A DNA stretch of 51,344 nt from an uncultured Collinsella sp. (GCA_934650975.1 CAKUFW010000005.1:1-51344), one strand, 5' to 3'; counted from the stretch's first letter, positions 1 to 8,971 are shown. Translations and numbers: made by a program. Notes: generated by a model from the sequence alone, not told the origin.

Positions 1-449
1 CGCTACAACACAATAAGGAATTGGTTCTTCTCATCGTTGGTGACGGTGCATTGAAGGACGAATTGTCAAATAAGATTGGCAGTCTCGGCATTTCAGATAA
101 TGTCAAGTTGCTGGGCTTTAGAAAAGATGTACCTGATCTTCTACAGGCAGCTGATTGTTTTGTAATGCCTTCCATTCACGAAGGTTTGCCATTTGTGCTC
201 GTGGAGGCTCAGGCTGCAGGCTTGCCTTGTCTCATTTCTGACGGAGTAACCAAGGAGGCGGCTTTGCTTCCCACTACTGTTGAAGCAGGACTCGACTGCC
301 CTCTTTCGGTTTGGGCCGAGAGAATCGTTGAAGTTGCTGATGCGGAACGCTTTGCCGAGCCAGCTCGCTTGTTGGCCCAAAGGGGCTATGACCTTCAGAC
401 TGAGATTAAAAGACTAGAGGAATACTATCGCTGCGCTCTGAGTTCTTAA
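1..449 (+). CDS. Glycosyltransferase family 4, C-terminal part (5' end cut by window edge)
   Basis: The reading frame is open from base 3, so this is the C-terminal half of a gene that begins outside the window. About 149 residues are visible. They show the nucleotide-sugar-binding half of a GT-B glycosyltransferase: a strand ending in VGDGALK, the stretch NVKLLGFRKDV, and the donor-site E-x7-E motif in EGLPFVLVEAQAAG. Family 4 enzymes of this type transfer a sugar from an NDP-sugar to a growing lipid-linked repeat unit on the cytoplasmic side. The acceptor and the sugar cannot be read from this fragment. Next downstream is the wreck of a UDP-GlcNAc 2-epimerase gene and two more glycosyltransferases, which fits a capsule or exopolysaccharide locus. 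The region is AT-rich compared with the right half of the window. Confidence 0.85.
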   Translation, partial: LQHNKELVLLIVGDGALKDELSNKIGSLGISDNVKLLGFRKDVPDLLQAADCFVMPSIHEGLPFVLVEAQAAGLPCLISDGVTKEAALLPTTVEAGLDCPLSVWAERIVEVADAERFAEPARLLAQRGYDLQTEIKRLEEYYRCALSS

Positions 450-584
450 TTACTTCTCTGGCGTCATTTGAACTCAGGCCTTCATTTAGGTGATGTCTAG
501 CGGAGTCGATATTTTTGCTTGAGCACGGTCGATTCCTCTTTTGGTCGTTTAGATCTTTATAAGAATAATCATTTAGGGGCTATC

Positions 585-818
585 TTGCAGAAAATCATCC
601 TTGTATTCGGGACTCGTCCCGAGGCGATTAAATTGTGTCCTTTGCTGAATGCGCTAAAAGCGCGAGTCACCTCATTTGCTGCAGCATTGGCTTGTAATTA
701 TCTTCGAATCCCTATTGGGCATGTTGAATCTGGCCTTCGCACTCAAAATAGTTGGCCTCAGGACTTTAATTTATCAGAAAGCATCAGTTCTGGAGTGGAT
801 ATCAAGAGAGGTAGGTGA
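585..818 (+). pseudogene. wecB: UDP-N-acetylglucosamine 2-epimerase remnant (WecB-like), internally deleted and truncated
   Basis: A TTG at 585, after an AGGGG ribosome-binding site, begins LQKIILVFGTRPEAIKLCPL, the N-terminal signature of WecB-family epimerases, which interconvert UDP-GlcNAc and UDP-ManNAc. After about 26 residues the frame jumps to FAAALACNYLRIPIGHVESG, which in an intact protein of about 370 residues lies some 65-70 residues further on. The frame then runs through WPQDFN, corresponding to the family WPEE.N, and ends at a stop near 818. An in-frame internal deletion and loss of the C-terminal two thirds are therefore visible, and the catalytic half is gone. The same frame is open upstream to 519, but that part does not resemble the family. 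The product cannot be active. ManNAc made by this enzyme was presumably once part of the polysaccharide. Confidence 0.8.
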
Positions 819-825
819 ATTGGTA

Positions 826-1911
826 ATGCGTCTAGGGATGTATGGAGGACTTTTGAGCGGAGGCGGAGCAGAGCGGGTGTTGAGCACGCTCGCAAATTGC
901 CTTCATAAGCGTGGGCATGACATCACTTTTTTCTGTGACCATAAGACGCAGGGGGAATATATACTCGATCCAGAGATTAATTTGGTATATCTCGACAATG
1001 GTAATGAATCATTTCTGAGTCGTAATTTTACTAGAACTAAGATTATTCATGAAGCCTGCAAGTCGATGGGCATTGACGTGCTTCTCAGCTTCTTGAGAGC
1101 GCCGAGTTTTCGCTCTGCTGTCGCGGTGTGCGGTACTGATGCCGCGCACGTGCTTTCTGTTAGGAATGATCCCGCGCGTGAGTATCCCGGCGTCGCACGA
1201 GTGGCTGCAAGGGGGCTTTTTGCCAATTCCGACGCCATTGTTTTCCAAACCGCAGCCGCTATGTCTGCCTTCGGAGACGTTAGGGTTCCGCGTAAGACCG
1301 TCATAGCCAACCCGGTGCCCGACAGTTGTTTCATCGAAACTGATCCCGCTTCATCTCATAAAGTGGTTACGCTCGGAAGGCTTAACGCCCAGAAGAACCA
1401 GGAGTTGCTCATCGATGCATTTGCTGATGTTGCCCGCTCCGATAAAGAAGCCACTTTGGAGATATTTGGTGCTGGTGATCTCGAAGCGACCTTGCAAGAG
1501 AGAATTGTTTGCACCGGCCTTGTCGACCGTGTAACGCTCATGGGGAGAACTGAAGAACCGTCTGAAGTCTTCAAGAGTGCGGGAATCTTTGCCCTATCGA
1601 GTGACTTTGAGGGTATGCCGAATGCTCTGATGGAAGCCATGGCAGCTGGGCTGCCTTCAGTTTCTACAGACTGTCCCATTGGAGGGCCTAGTGAGCTTAT
1701 CCGTGATGGAGAGACTGGGCGCCTTGTTCAAGTTGGAGATACCAAGGAGTTCGCGGAGGCGCTTAAGGAGCTGCTTTCCGATGCATGTCTGAGGAGCCGC
1801 ATGGGCGCTTGCGCGCAAAACTCAATGAAGGACTATCGCACTGACGTGATTGTCGATAGATGGGAAGCTGTCCTAGAAGAGGCTTATAGGAATAAACATG
1901 GGAAAAATTAA
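826..1911 (+). CDS. Glycosyltransferase family 4
   Basis: This 361-residue GT-B glycosyltransferase starts at ATG 826; the purine-rich GAGAGGTAGG just upstream can serve as ribosome-binding site. The frame is open further upstream to 676, but that part overlaps the epimerase wreck and does not look like glycosyltransferase. The N-terminal Rossmann half begins MRLGMYGGLLSGGGAERV, the usual glycine-rich acceptor-side loop. The donor half has VVTLGRLNAQKNQELLIDAF and the E-x7-E motif in EGMPNALMEAMAAGLPS, followed by CPIGGPSELI. It probably adds one sugar to a lipid-linked oligosaccharide at the inner membrane face. The stop overlaps the next start by 14 bases, so the two are probably co-translated. 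Sugar specificity is unknown. Confidence 0.9.
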   Translation: MRLGMYGGLLSGGGAERVLSTLANCLHKRGHDITFFCDHKTQGEYILDPEINLVYLDNGNESFLSRNFTRTKIIHEACKSMGIDVLLSFLRAPSFRSAVAVCGTDAAHVLSVRNDPAREYPGVARVAARGLFANSDAIVFQTAAAMSAFGDVRVPRKTVIANPVPDSCFIETDPASSHKVVTLGRLNAQKNQELLIDAFADVARSDKEATLEIFGAGDLEATLQERIVCTGLVDRVTLMGRTEEPSEVFKSAGIFALSSDFEGMPNALMEAMAAGLPSVSTDCPIGGPSELIRDGETGRLVQVGDTKEFAEALKELLSDACLRSRMGACAQNSMKDYRTDVIVDRWEAVLEEAYRNKHGKN

Positions 1912-2971
1912 GGTAGCTATAGCTTTGCCATGCTTTATTGTGGGCGGAGCTCAACGTATGGTTTATGAGCTCGCCAGGAGTTTGGATAAGAATTCTTTTG
2001 AGGTTTGCGTCATCTGTTACGAACGTAGCGTTGCCGGGCATCTTGAGGACGGGCTTCGTTCTCAGGGCGTTGACGTCAGGCACATAGGGCCTTATGAGAA
2101 GATTCGTGTTGGGGCGCTCAAGCAGATGTCCTCTGTTCTCAATGACTTTTCCCCCGATGTGGTACATGCCCATCTAGGAGGCTCTCAGGCTGTTTTGCCA
2201 TGGTGTATCATTCATCGTGTCCCTGTTGTTGTGACGCTCCATACAACCATGCCCAAGGCCCTTCATCCATTGGTTGAAAAAGCTGCGCGACTCGATTCTC
2301 GAGGAAAGCTGATTAAGCTCGTTGCCGTTTCTGCTGAAACCCAAGCTCAGGCGATTCGTCATTTTCGGTGCAATTCGGAAAGGGTCCTCGAAGTAAATAA
2401 CGGCATAGATCTTGATGAGTATCACCCCTCATGTTTGGATGGACCAACAGTCTTTATCAATGTTGGGACCCAGAACGAAAATAAGAATCAAGCTATGCTT
2501 CTGGATGCTTTTAAGACAGTTTCTTGTAGTCATCCTGATTCTCGTCTCATTCTCGTTGGGGATGGTCCTGTACACGAAACCCTCTTGGCTGCGGCGAAGG
2601 GGGACTCACGTATTGTATTGCCGGGATCTGTGACGAACGTAGCCAAATGGCTTTCGCGGGCTAATGTTTACGTTCAGTGCTCGTTTCGCGAAGCCATGCC
2701 TATGGCGGTGATAGAGGCGATTGCATCCGGCTTGCCCGTCATTACTACTAATGTCGGTGGTGTTGGCGACGTTGTGCGCAACGAGCGAGAAGGTTTGCTC
2801 ATTGAACCCGGTTCCAAGGATGCACTCGTGGACGCAATGGAACGATTTTGCGACGCTGGATTTCGAGACAAGATGGCTTCTTCGTCATTGTCGAGGGCGA
2901 GATGCTTTAGCTCCAGTGAGATGGCAAAGGGGTATGAGCGGATTTACTTGAAGGCGGTGAAGCATTCTTGA
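1898..2971 (+). CDS. Glycosyltransferase family 4
   Basis: This 357-residue protein is a second complete GT-B glycosyltransferase. Its N-terminus, KVAIALPCFIVGGAQRMVYELA, carries the GGA(E/Q)R loop of family 4. Further on are VHAHLGGSQAV, NNGIDLDEYHP at the domain boundary, FINVGTQNENKNQAMLLDAF and the donor E-x7-E motif in REAMPMAVIEAIASGLP followed by VGGVGDVV. It should transfer a sugar from an NDP- or GDP-sugar to the repeat unit in the cytoplasm. It overlaps the previous gene by 14 bases and the polymerase gene downstream by 4 bases (ends 2971, next begins 2968), which places it in one tightly packed polysaccharide operon. The sugar and linkage cannot be deduced. Confidence 0.9.
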   Translation: MGKIKVAIALPCFIVGGAQRMVYELARSLDKNSFEVCVICYERSVAGHLEDGLRSQGVDVRHIGPYEKIRVGALKQMSSVLNDFSPDVVHAHLGGSQAVLPWCIIHRVPVVVTLHTTMPKALHPLVEKAARLDSRGKLIKLVAVSAETQAQAIRHFRCNSERVLEVNNGIDLDEYHPSCLDGPTVFINVGTQNENKNQAMLLDAFKTVSCSHPDSRLILVGDGPVHETLLAAAKGDSRIVLPGSVTNVAKWLSRANVYVQCSFREAMPMAVIEAIASGLPVITTNVGGVGDVVRNEREGLLIEPGSKDALVDAMERFCDAGFRDKMASSSLSRARCFSSSEMAKGYERIYLKAVKHS

Positions 2972-4302
2972 CTGAAATGAAGACGAAAACTGAACTGGCA
3001 TTCTGGTTTGTCCTAATTGCCGCCACACTGTTTTGCAGGGACTACTTGGGTGTTAGCCTCAACAAATACTTTGTTCTTGCAGAGTATCTCCTGGCGTTTG
3101 CTTGTCTGAAGGCGAGCGGTATAGAGGCTCTTATTGCCTTTTCGATGCCGTTCGCCTATGGCCTGCCCTTTAACTATATTGCTCTGGCTTCGGTTGTCTT
3201 TATCGTTTTCAAGCGAAGGGTGCTTCCGGATAAAATTGTATTTCTGGCATTGGTTTACTTGGCTTTGCAAGAGCTTGCCATGACATACTGGTATTCAGAA
3301 ATCGATCTTGGCGCTGAAGCGGGTTATATCTCTTGTTTAGTTCTTTTGGTTTTGATTGCTACGGGTGAAACTCGTAATTGCAAGCTTATGCTTGTCTCGT
3401 TCATTGTTGGTGCAGCCTTAGCTTTCCTAATTGTTATCCTAAGGACTACAGAGACCGTGCCTCTTGAGAGCCTGCTTGCTGGCTCCGCTAGACTTGGCTA
3501 CGGTGGTTCCGGCGCTTACGGCGCCGACGGGACCGTTGACATTTCTTCCATGTATGTACGTTTCAACCCCAACGAGGTTGGTTACTACTCTCTTGTCTCT
3601 CTTGGGTGCGGATTGCTTTTGCTGATTAAGACGGATATCAGTAGGGTGCTCATCCTTTCTTCTATGTCTGTCAGCCTCTTTGCCGGTGTGCTTTCGCAGT
3701 CGAGAACGTGGATGATGATGCTGGCGGTGCTTGTTATTATCATGGTTTTGTTAAGCATCCGAAGGTCTAGGGAGCGTAGACGCGCGCTTATTGCCTTCAG
3801 CGTTGTTTTGCTTGTTGCTGCTGTTATCGTTGCCAAGAACCCGCTTCTAATCGAAACAATTACCCGACGTTTTGAAGGCGCCGACTTTGTGACGGCAAAC
3901 GGTAGAACTGAGCTTCTTGAGGGTTATAACAACTGGTTTATCCATCAGTCCTGGAGAGCTTTTTTTGGTACAGGCGTTGTTAATTACAAAGAGGTTACCG
4001 GGCTTTGGAACTCCATGCACAATGGCATCCAACAGATTTATGTATGTCTTGGTATCGTTGGGGCTGCGGTCTTCTTTGGGATTCTCGTTTATCTCGGAGT
4101 GCGATGCGCTCGCGCAGCTGAGCACATCACGCCGGTCAACACTCTGCCCCTCATTGCGGCACTTGCCTTTTCGCAGTCCATTCAGATTATTAACCCCTGG
4201 AGTCTTGTTCTTCCTTTTGCTCTTGGGTTTGTGGCACTAGGAGTTGGCGGTGAGTCGAGGACTGGTTTGCGTGGTGTCCTTAGATTAGGGAAAGTGAAAT
4301 GA
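2968..4302 (+). CDS. O-antigen/exopolysaccharide polymerase-like membrane protein (Wzy-like)
   Basis: This 444-residue protein is almost wholly hydrophobic, with about ten to twelve predicted membrane segments, the first at residues 10-30. A large loop at roughly residues 165-205 contains the Gly/Tyr-rich ARLGYGGSGAYGADG and then RFNPNEVGYYSL; a second hydrophilic stretch lies near 310-350 with MHNGIQQIYVCLGIVGA. This layout, two external loops between membrane bundles and a late HNxxxQ-type motif, is typical of Wzy polymerases and O-antigen ligases, which are poorly conserved in sequence. In Wzx/Wzy-dependent assembly Wzy joins flipped repeat units outside the membrane. The flippase gene two positions downstream and the 4-base overlaps on both sides support that role. 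A ligase role cannot be excluded. Confidence 0.8.
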   Translation: MTEMKTKTELAFWFVLIAATLFCRDYLGVSLNKYFVLAEYLLAFACLKASGIEALIAFSMPFAYGLPFNYIALASVVFIVFKRRVLPDKIVFLALVYLALQELAMTYWYSEIDLGAEAGYISCLVLLVLIATGETRNCKLMLVSFIVGAALAFLIVILRTTETVPLESLLAGSARLGYGGSGAYGADGTVDISSMYVRFNPNEVGYYSLVSLGCGLLLLIKTDISRVLILSSMSVSLFAGVLSQSRTWMMMLAVLVIIMVLLSIRRSRERRRALIAFSVVLLVAAVIVAKNPLLIETITRRFEGADFVTANGRTELLEGYNNWFIHQSWRAFFGTGVVNYKEVTGLWNSMHNGIQQIYVCLGIVGAAVFFGILVYLGVRCARAAEHITPVNTLPLIAALAFSQSIQIINPWSLVLPFALGFVALGVGGESRTGLRGVLRLGKVK

Positions 4303-5264
4303 AAAAGTTTCTTATAAGCATAGATACCGAGGGGGATAACCTTTGGGATTGGGACGGGAAGAGCCCCATAGGCACACGCAATATAAGCTACCTCCCCAGA
4401 TTTCAGCAGCTATGCGACCGTTACGGTTTTAAGCCGACGTATCTTTCGAACTGGGAGATGGTCTCTGATCCAGAATTCTGTCGAATGGTCGGGGAATGGG
4501 CTTCGGAGGGTCGTTGCGAGGTGGGTATGCACCTGCACGCGTGGAATACGCCCCCGTTCTTCGAGCTTGACGTCGATACGAACGACAATCCCGGCCTGCC
4601 GTATCTTATCGAGTATCCCGATGAGGCCATGGAGGCAAAGGTAGACGCGATCACGCTTGCGATCGAGCGGAATATCGGAATTAGGCCCGTGACGCACCGT
4701 GCGGGGCGCTGGGCCATGGACTCACGCTATTTCAATCTGCTTGCCCGCAAGGGATACCTTTGCGACTGCAGCGTGACCCCCCATATCGATTGGAAAACTT
4801 CTCCTGGCAGGACGAGAGGTGTGTTCGGCACAAATTACTCATCTGCTCAAGAGGAGCCCTACCCCGTTAATTGCGGTAATGAGACCCTAATTGAGATTCC
4901 TTTGACCGTCAGGGAGACGCATGCCCTGATCTCGCCATCTACCAGCGGTGCGAAGCCCCTGGCAAGGTCTTTCCTCAACGTCGCTCGCGGGCAGTCCCTT
5001 CAGCTCAGGCCTAACGGCAGGAACCTCAACGAGCTCCTGTGGCTCGTGGACCATGTGGAAAACAGCTCGTCGGGGTACCTCATGTTCATGCTCCATTCTT
5101 CCGAGTTCATGCCGGGGGGGAGCCCTACATTTAGGACCGAAGAGGACATCGAGCGCCTCTACGAGCATCTCGACAGGGTCTTCGATCGCGTTTCGCGAGG
5201 GTTTACGGGCATGACTATCGGAGACTATGCGCGTGAAGTCTCCTTTGGCGAGGCGGTGCGATGA
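4299..5264 (+). CDS. Polysaccharide deacetylase-like protein
   Basis: This 321-residue protein has the layout of a divergent NodB/WalW-type carbohydrate deacetylase. The N-terminal strand KFLISIDTEGDN offers acidic residues for metal binding, GMHLHAWNTPPF near residue 80 resembles the H-x-H metal site, THRAGRWAMD near residue 130 matches the conserved Arg region, and MLHSSEFMPGG near residue 265 matches the C-terminal LH motif. Such enzymes remove N- or O-acetyl groups from polysaccharides or lipid-linked precursors. No signal peptide is visible, so a cytoplasmic, lipid-linked substrate is more likely than finished polymer. It overlaps both neighbours by 4 bases. From here on the sequence is visibly richer in GC than the preceding 4.3 kb, which suggests a different origin from the genes upstream. 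Substrate unknown. Confidence 0.7.
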   Translation: MKKFLISIDTEGDNLWDWDGKSPIGTRNISYLPRFQQLCDRYGFKPTYLSNWEMVSDPEFCRMVGEWASEGRCEVGMHLHAWNTPPFFELDVDTNDNPGLPYLIEYPDEAMEAKVDAITLAIERNIGIRPVTHRAGRWAMDSRYFNLLARKGYLCDCSVTPHIDWKTSPGRTRGVFGTNYSSAQEEPYPVNCGNETLIEIPLTVRETHALISPSTSGAKPLARSFLNVARGQSLQLRPNGRNLNELLWLVDHVENSSSGYLMFMLHSSEFMPGGSPTFRTEEDIERLYEHLDRVFDRVSRGFTGMTIGDYAREVSFGEAVR

Positions 5265-6691
5265 TGGCGGCAAAGGAGAGCAGCCGGGGAAAGGACCTGC
5301 TAAAGAATACGGGAATCATCGGTTTTGGGACGATGTGCACCAAAGCACTTGCTTTCCTGCTGCTGCCTCTCTATACGGCGCTGCTGAGCACCTCCGATTA
5401 CGGAACCTTTGACCTCGTCACCACGATCGGAACGCTTCTCGTGCCCATCGTACACCTCCAGCTCTCCCAGGCTATCTTTAGGTTTGCAGCTGAGGCCCGA
5501 GGCGATGAGGACGACATGGCTTCGATTCTCACCGCGGTGTATATCGAGTCGGGTGTCCTTGCTCTCATCTATGCTGTCGTATTTTTCGTGGCTGCGCCTT
5601 TTATCACCTTGCCCTACAAGTGGGTCCTGCTGCCCTATGTTCTGGTCAACGTCGCGCTGCAGCTCGCCCTCTACACGGCCAGGGGTATCGGCGACAACGT
5701 CACCTACGCCCTGGGCAGCTTCGTCTCGGCGTCCCTTACCGTCGTTCTCAACGTCGTGCTCCTTGTCGGTTTCTCGATGGGCGTCGACGGAATGATGCTC
5801 TCGTGCTGCCTCGGACCCCTTTTCGGCACCGGCGTCATCGCTTTGAGAACGTGTCCGTGGCGCTATTTCAGGCCGTCGCTTTGGTCTGTCACTCAGGCGA
5901 GAGACCTTACCAGGTACGCTCTGCCCCTCATGCCAAACGAGATCTCCTGGTGGGCGCTTCAGTCTGCCGACCGCGTGATCGTCGCGACGGCGCTGGGCAC
6001 CGCCGCGAACGGTTTGATATCGGTCGCCAACAAGTTCTCGACGATTTACTCGACCGTCTTCAGCGTCTTCAACGCTTCCTGGACGGAGCAGGTAATTCTT
6101 CACTACCGCGACGAGGATGGAGAAGACTTCATTCGTCGGACAGTCGACGTCACGGTCCGATTCTTCTCCGCTCTTTTTCTGCTCATTCTCGCCGTTATGC
6201 CCTTCCTGTGGCCTCTAATGGTGAACGTCAAGTTTTCCGATGCTTATGGCCTCGTCCCCTTTTACATGGTAGCCGTCTACGCCAACCTCTTCACAGGTCT
6301 CGTGAGCCCCATCTATCTCGTGAATAACGAGTCGCGTAAAGTCATGGAGGCGACGATCGTCTCGGCCATCGTCAGTATCGCGTCCTTAGTCGCTCTGATG
6401 TGGCCGCTCGGAGTTTACGCCGCTCCCGTCTCGACCATTATCGGCTACGGCCTCGTTGCCGTCATGCGCGTGGTTGATATCGAGCGCAGGCACATGCATG
6501 TTGGCCTTGACGCTAGAGTCCTCGTTTCGACATTTGTCCTCGCCGGAGCCACCGCCGCCGCATATTTCATCGGGGGCGTCGCGGCTAACTGCATCTGCCT
6601 CGGGCTTTGCCTTACCTTCTCGGTGGCCATAAACCGAAGCTCGGCCATCGCACTCATCGGCGAATTTATAGATAGGAAAAAACATGCCTAA
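5261..6691 (+). CDS. Oligosaccharide flippase, polysaccharide transporter (PST/MATE-like) family (Wzx-like)
   Basis: This 476-residue membrane protein has about 12-14 predicted helices. It opens with a short basic cytoplasmic tail and GIIGFGTMCTKALAFLLLPLYTALLSTSDYGTFDL-type sequence, the family's hallmark N-terminus: a first helix, then a YG(x)3DL turn at about residues 45-50. Further on, LPLMPNEISWWALQSADRVI at about residue 225 is the second-half landmark of Wzx and related flippases. These proteins move undecaprenyl-diphosphate-linked repeat units across the inner membrane so that the polymerase can use them outside. It begins 4 bases before the end of the deacetylase-like gene and overlaps the next gene by 8 bases. 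It is most likely the flippase of the locus. Confidence 0.87.
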   Translation: MMAAKESSRGKDLLKNTGIIGFGTMCTKALAFLLLPLYTALLSTSDYGTFDLVTTIGTLLVPIVHLQLSQAIFRFAAEARGDEDDMASILTAVYIESGVLALIYAVVFFVAAPFITLPYKWVLLPYVLVNVALQLALYTARGIGDNVTYALGSFVSASLTVVLNVVLLVGFSMGVDGMMLSCCLGPLFGTGVIALRTCPWRYFRPSLWSVTQARDLTRYALPLMPNEISWWALQSADRVIVATALGTAANGLISVANKFSTIYSTVFSVFNASWTEQVILHYRDEDGEDFIRRTVDVTVRFFSALFLLILAVMPFLWPLMVNVKFSDAYGLVPFYMVAVYANLFTGLVSPIYLVNNESRKVMEATIVSAIVSIASLVALMWPLGVYAAPVSTIIGYGLVAVMRVVDIERRHMHVGLDARVLVSTFVLAGATAAAYFIGGVAANCICLGLCLTFSVAINRSSAIALIGEFIDRKKHA

Positions 6692-7745
6692 AGTCGGAAT
6701 CGTCACTTTTCACAGATCCACTAACTTCGGCTCGTACCTTCAGACGTACGGCTTGTATCGTAAAATTGCTGATCTGGGCTGCGTGTGCGAAGTGATAGAT
6801 TATCGCTGTCCTGCGATTGAGGCTCGTGAGGGGCTCGAAAACAAGATCAACGGACCGAAAGATCTTGCAAAGAGGTTGCTGCTTGGTCCTGGAATCAATA
6901 GGAAGAAGTGCGCCCTCGATGCGTTTTCGGCTGAGAACATGGCGTTCTCCCGTTCTTATTTCCCCGAAGATATCTCCCAGGCTGCCGACGAGTACGATAT
7001 CGTCGTTGCCGGTTCCGATATTATCTGGGGCAGAGATATTACTGAGGACGACCGTAATTACTTCCTTGATTTTGCCGGGGATAAAACGAAGAAAGTTGCA
7101 TTCGCCTCTTCCGTGGGCGGCTATGAGCAGCGGTCCGATGACGTGGAGGTCGCGCGTCTCCTCTGCAGAATGGAGCGAATCGCGGTCAGGGAAGATGATG
7201 CTGTTGGCTGGGTAAAACGGATCTCCGGCAAACAAGCGGACCTTGTTTGCGATCCTACAATGCTTTTAACGGCTGCTGAATGGAATGGCATCGTTAAGCC
7301 CAAGCCCATCAATGGCGGTTATGTTCTCGTGTACTTCGATTCTCCCGATGGGAGCTGTCTGCAGGATGCTCGCGCGTATGCCGCGCGCCATGGGCTTGGC
7401 TTAAAGTTTATCAATTACTATCGCCCGGTCCGCGGCGTGGAAAACGTCAAGCCCGCCTCGCTGTCAGATTTCCTTGGGCTGGTCAAATCTGCGGATGCCG
7501 TCTTCACTGCGTCCTATCACGGAATGCTTTTCTCACTTTACTATGAAAGGGACATGCGCTTCTACACCAGGAGCCACAGCACCCGCGTGCTTTCTCTCGC
7601 TAAGCGGCTCGGCGTCCTTGACCGGTGCGGCGACGGGACCGGCGGCGCGGAACTGTCCCCGATCGACTGGTCGCATGTTCGTGAGAGAATTTCCAGCTTC
7701 AGAGATGAATCAATCGCCATCTTGGAAGACATGGTGACGCTATGA
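6684..7745 (+). CDS. Polysaccharide pyruvyl transferase family protein
   Basis: This 353-residue protein belongs to the polysaccharide pyruvyl transferase family (PF04230 type). The N-terminal GIVTFHRSTNFGSYLQTYGL is the family's opening strand and NxG(S/A)xLQ turn. VVAGSDIIWGRDI at about residue 110 corresponds to the GSDQ.W motif, KKVAFASSVGG follows, and ADAVFTASYHGMLFSLYYE near residue 270 is the C-terminal T.S(F/Y)HG motif. Known members place ketal-linked pyruvate from phosphoenolpyruvate on sugars of surface polymers; some transfer other groups. The next gene encodes an FrhB-type iron-sulfur protein; this pairing recurs in polysaccharide loci and suggests a joint task. The genes overlap by 4 bases. 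The exact group transferred is not deducible. Confidence 0.85.
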   Translation: MPKVGIVTFHRSTNFGSYLQTYGLYRKIADLGCVCEVIDYRCPAIEAREGLENKINGPKDLAKRLLLGPGINRKKCALDAFSAENMAFSRSYFPEDISQAADEYDIVVAGSDIIWGRDITEDDRNYFLDFAGDKTKKVAFASSVGGYEQRSDDVEVARLLCRMERIAVREDDAVGWVKRISGKQADLVCDPTMLLTAAEWNGIVKPKPINGGYVLVYFDSPDGSCLQDARAYAARHGLGLKFINYYRPVRGVENVKPASLSDFLGLVKSADAVFTASYHGMLFSLYYERDMRFYTRSHSTRVLSLAKRLGVLDRCGDGTGGAELSPIDWSHVRERISSFRDESIAILEDMVTL

Positions 7746-8971
7746 CGACGCCAAAACTAGCCAATAGAGCCAGCTGCACCGGGTGCGGGGCATGCGCCGC
7801 AGCATGTCCCAAAGGCTGCATTAAGCTGGAGCCGGATGCGATGGGAGTCAGGACTCCATCGGTTGACAGGAATGCGTGCATAGGGTGCGGCGCCTGTGAA
7901 AGGGCCTGTCATCTCTTGACGGGTGGACTTCTTCACACGAAATCGAACGACGTCTATGCCGCATGGCAATCCGATGCCGTCGATCGGCGCGCGTCCGCAT
8001 CGGGAGGTGTCGCCTCGGCATGCTACCGTTGGGGACTGTCGAAAGGCATCCACTGCTACGGGGTACCCGCGGACGACCTCTACGCATTCCGCTTCATCGA
8101 GCTTTCGGGTGAATCCGATTTGCGGAGGTGCAAGAACTCCAAGTATGCCGAGTCCGACATGTCGAGTGTCTTCGAGAGCGCGAAAAAGCAGCTTCGAAAG
8201 GGAGAGGGCGTCCTCTTCATCGGGCTTCCCTGCCAAGTGGCGGCCCTGCGGACCTTCGTCGGCGAGAGGCTGGAGGACTGCCTAACGACCGTCGACATAA
8301 TCTGCCATGGGGTATGCCCATCAGCCTATCTCGAGGAGCACGTAAAAAGGATAGAGGAGAGGTGCGGACGGATCGCATCGGCGCTCAGCTTCCGCGACCC
8401 AGCTTTCGAAACTGCAAAGTTTCGCCTAACCTTAAGCGATACTCAAGGCCTTTTTTATAAAAAGGGACCGAAAAGCAACGACGCCTATCAGGTCGGCTAC
8501 CATTCGGCCCTCACGTACCGAGAGAACTGCTATTCGTGCAGGTATGCCCGTGGGCAGAGGGCCGGCGACCTGACGATCGGCGACTTCAGCGGGTACGGAC
8601 GGCACGGCCAAAAGTCAGGCAAGGCGGAAAAGGTGTCGTGCGCCATCGCGTCCACCCCGAGGGGTGCGCGGCTGCTTGCCGGTCTAGCTGAATTCGGCAT
8701 AGAGGCCGAGAGGCGGGACCCCGACGAGGCTTTCCTCTACGAGAGGCAGCTAAAGGAGCCTTCGGTTCGTCACCCCGGAAGGCCAGTCTTCCTCGAGGCG
8801 TACGGCTCTGGATTGGGGTTCGATAGGGCGGTCAGCGCGGCGATGGGACGGATACTGCTTCGCAACGGGATTGTGGAGACGCTGCGACTTCGGGAGGCCG
8901 AGCTTTTTGCCCGTTCGCTCGTCCCGAAATCCGCTAAGCGAATCGTTAAGAAAGTCATTCGCAGGAGCTGA
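7742..8971 (+). CDS. Coenzyme F420 hydrogenase/dehydrogenase beta subunit (FrhB)-like ferredoxin protein
   Basis: This 409-residue protein has two 4Fe-4S ferredoxin motifs at the N-terminus (CTGCGACAAACPKGC at about residues 12-26 and CIGCGACERACH at about 41-52). The rest is the FrhB N- and C-terminal domain: RCKNSKYAESDM, LFIGLPCQVAALR and VDIICHGVCPS in the middle, and ENCYSCRYARGQRAGDLTIGDF near residue 260. FrhB proteins are flavoprotein electron-transfer subunits, but many bacterial members sit in capsule loci beside pyruvyltransferases, where their reaction is unproven. It overlaps the pyruvyltransferase gene by 4 bases. F420 use is not implied; there is no hydrogenase nearby. A redox modification of a nucleotide-linked or lipid-linked sugar is plausible but is inference. 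Confidence 0.85.
   Translation: MTTPKLANRASCTGCGACAAACPKGCIKLEPDAMGVRTPSVDRNACIGCGACERACHLLTGGLLHTKSNDVYAAWQSDAVDRRASASGGVASACYRWGLSKGIHCYGVPADDLYAFRFIELSGESDLRRCKNSKYAESDMSSVFESAKKQLRKGEGVLFIGLPCQVAALRTFVGERLEDCLTTVDIICHGVCPSAYLEEHVKRIEERCGRIASALSFRDPAFETAKFRLTLSDTQGLFYKKGPKSNDAYQVGYHSALTYRENCYSCRYARGQRAGDLTIGDFSGYGRHGQKSGKAEKVSCAIASTPRGARLLAGLAEFGIEAERRDPDEAFLYERQLKEPSVRHPGRPVFLEAYGSGLGFDRAVSAAMGRILLRNGIVETLRLREAELFARSLVPKSAKRIVKKVIRRS

Noticed and set aside
7742..8971. Calling the FrhB-like protein a coenzyme F420 hydrogenase subunit
   Set aside because: The domain match is real, but the neighbours are polysaccharide genes and no hydrogenase subunits are present.
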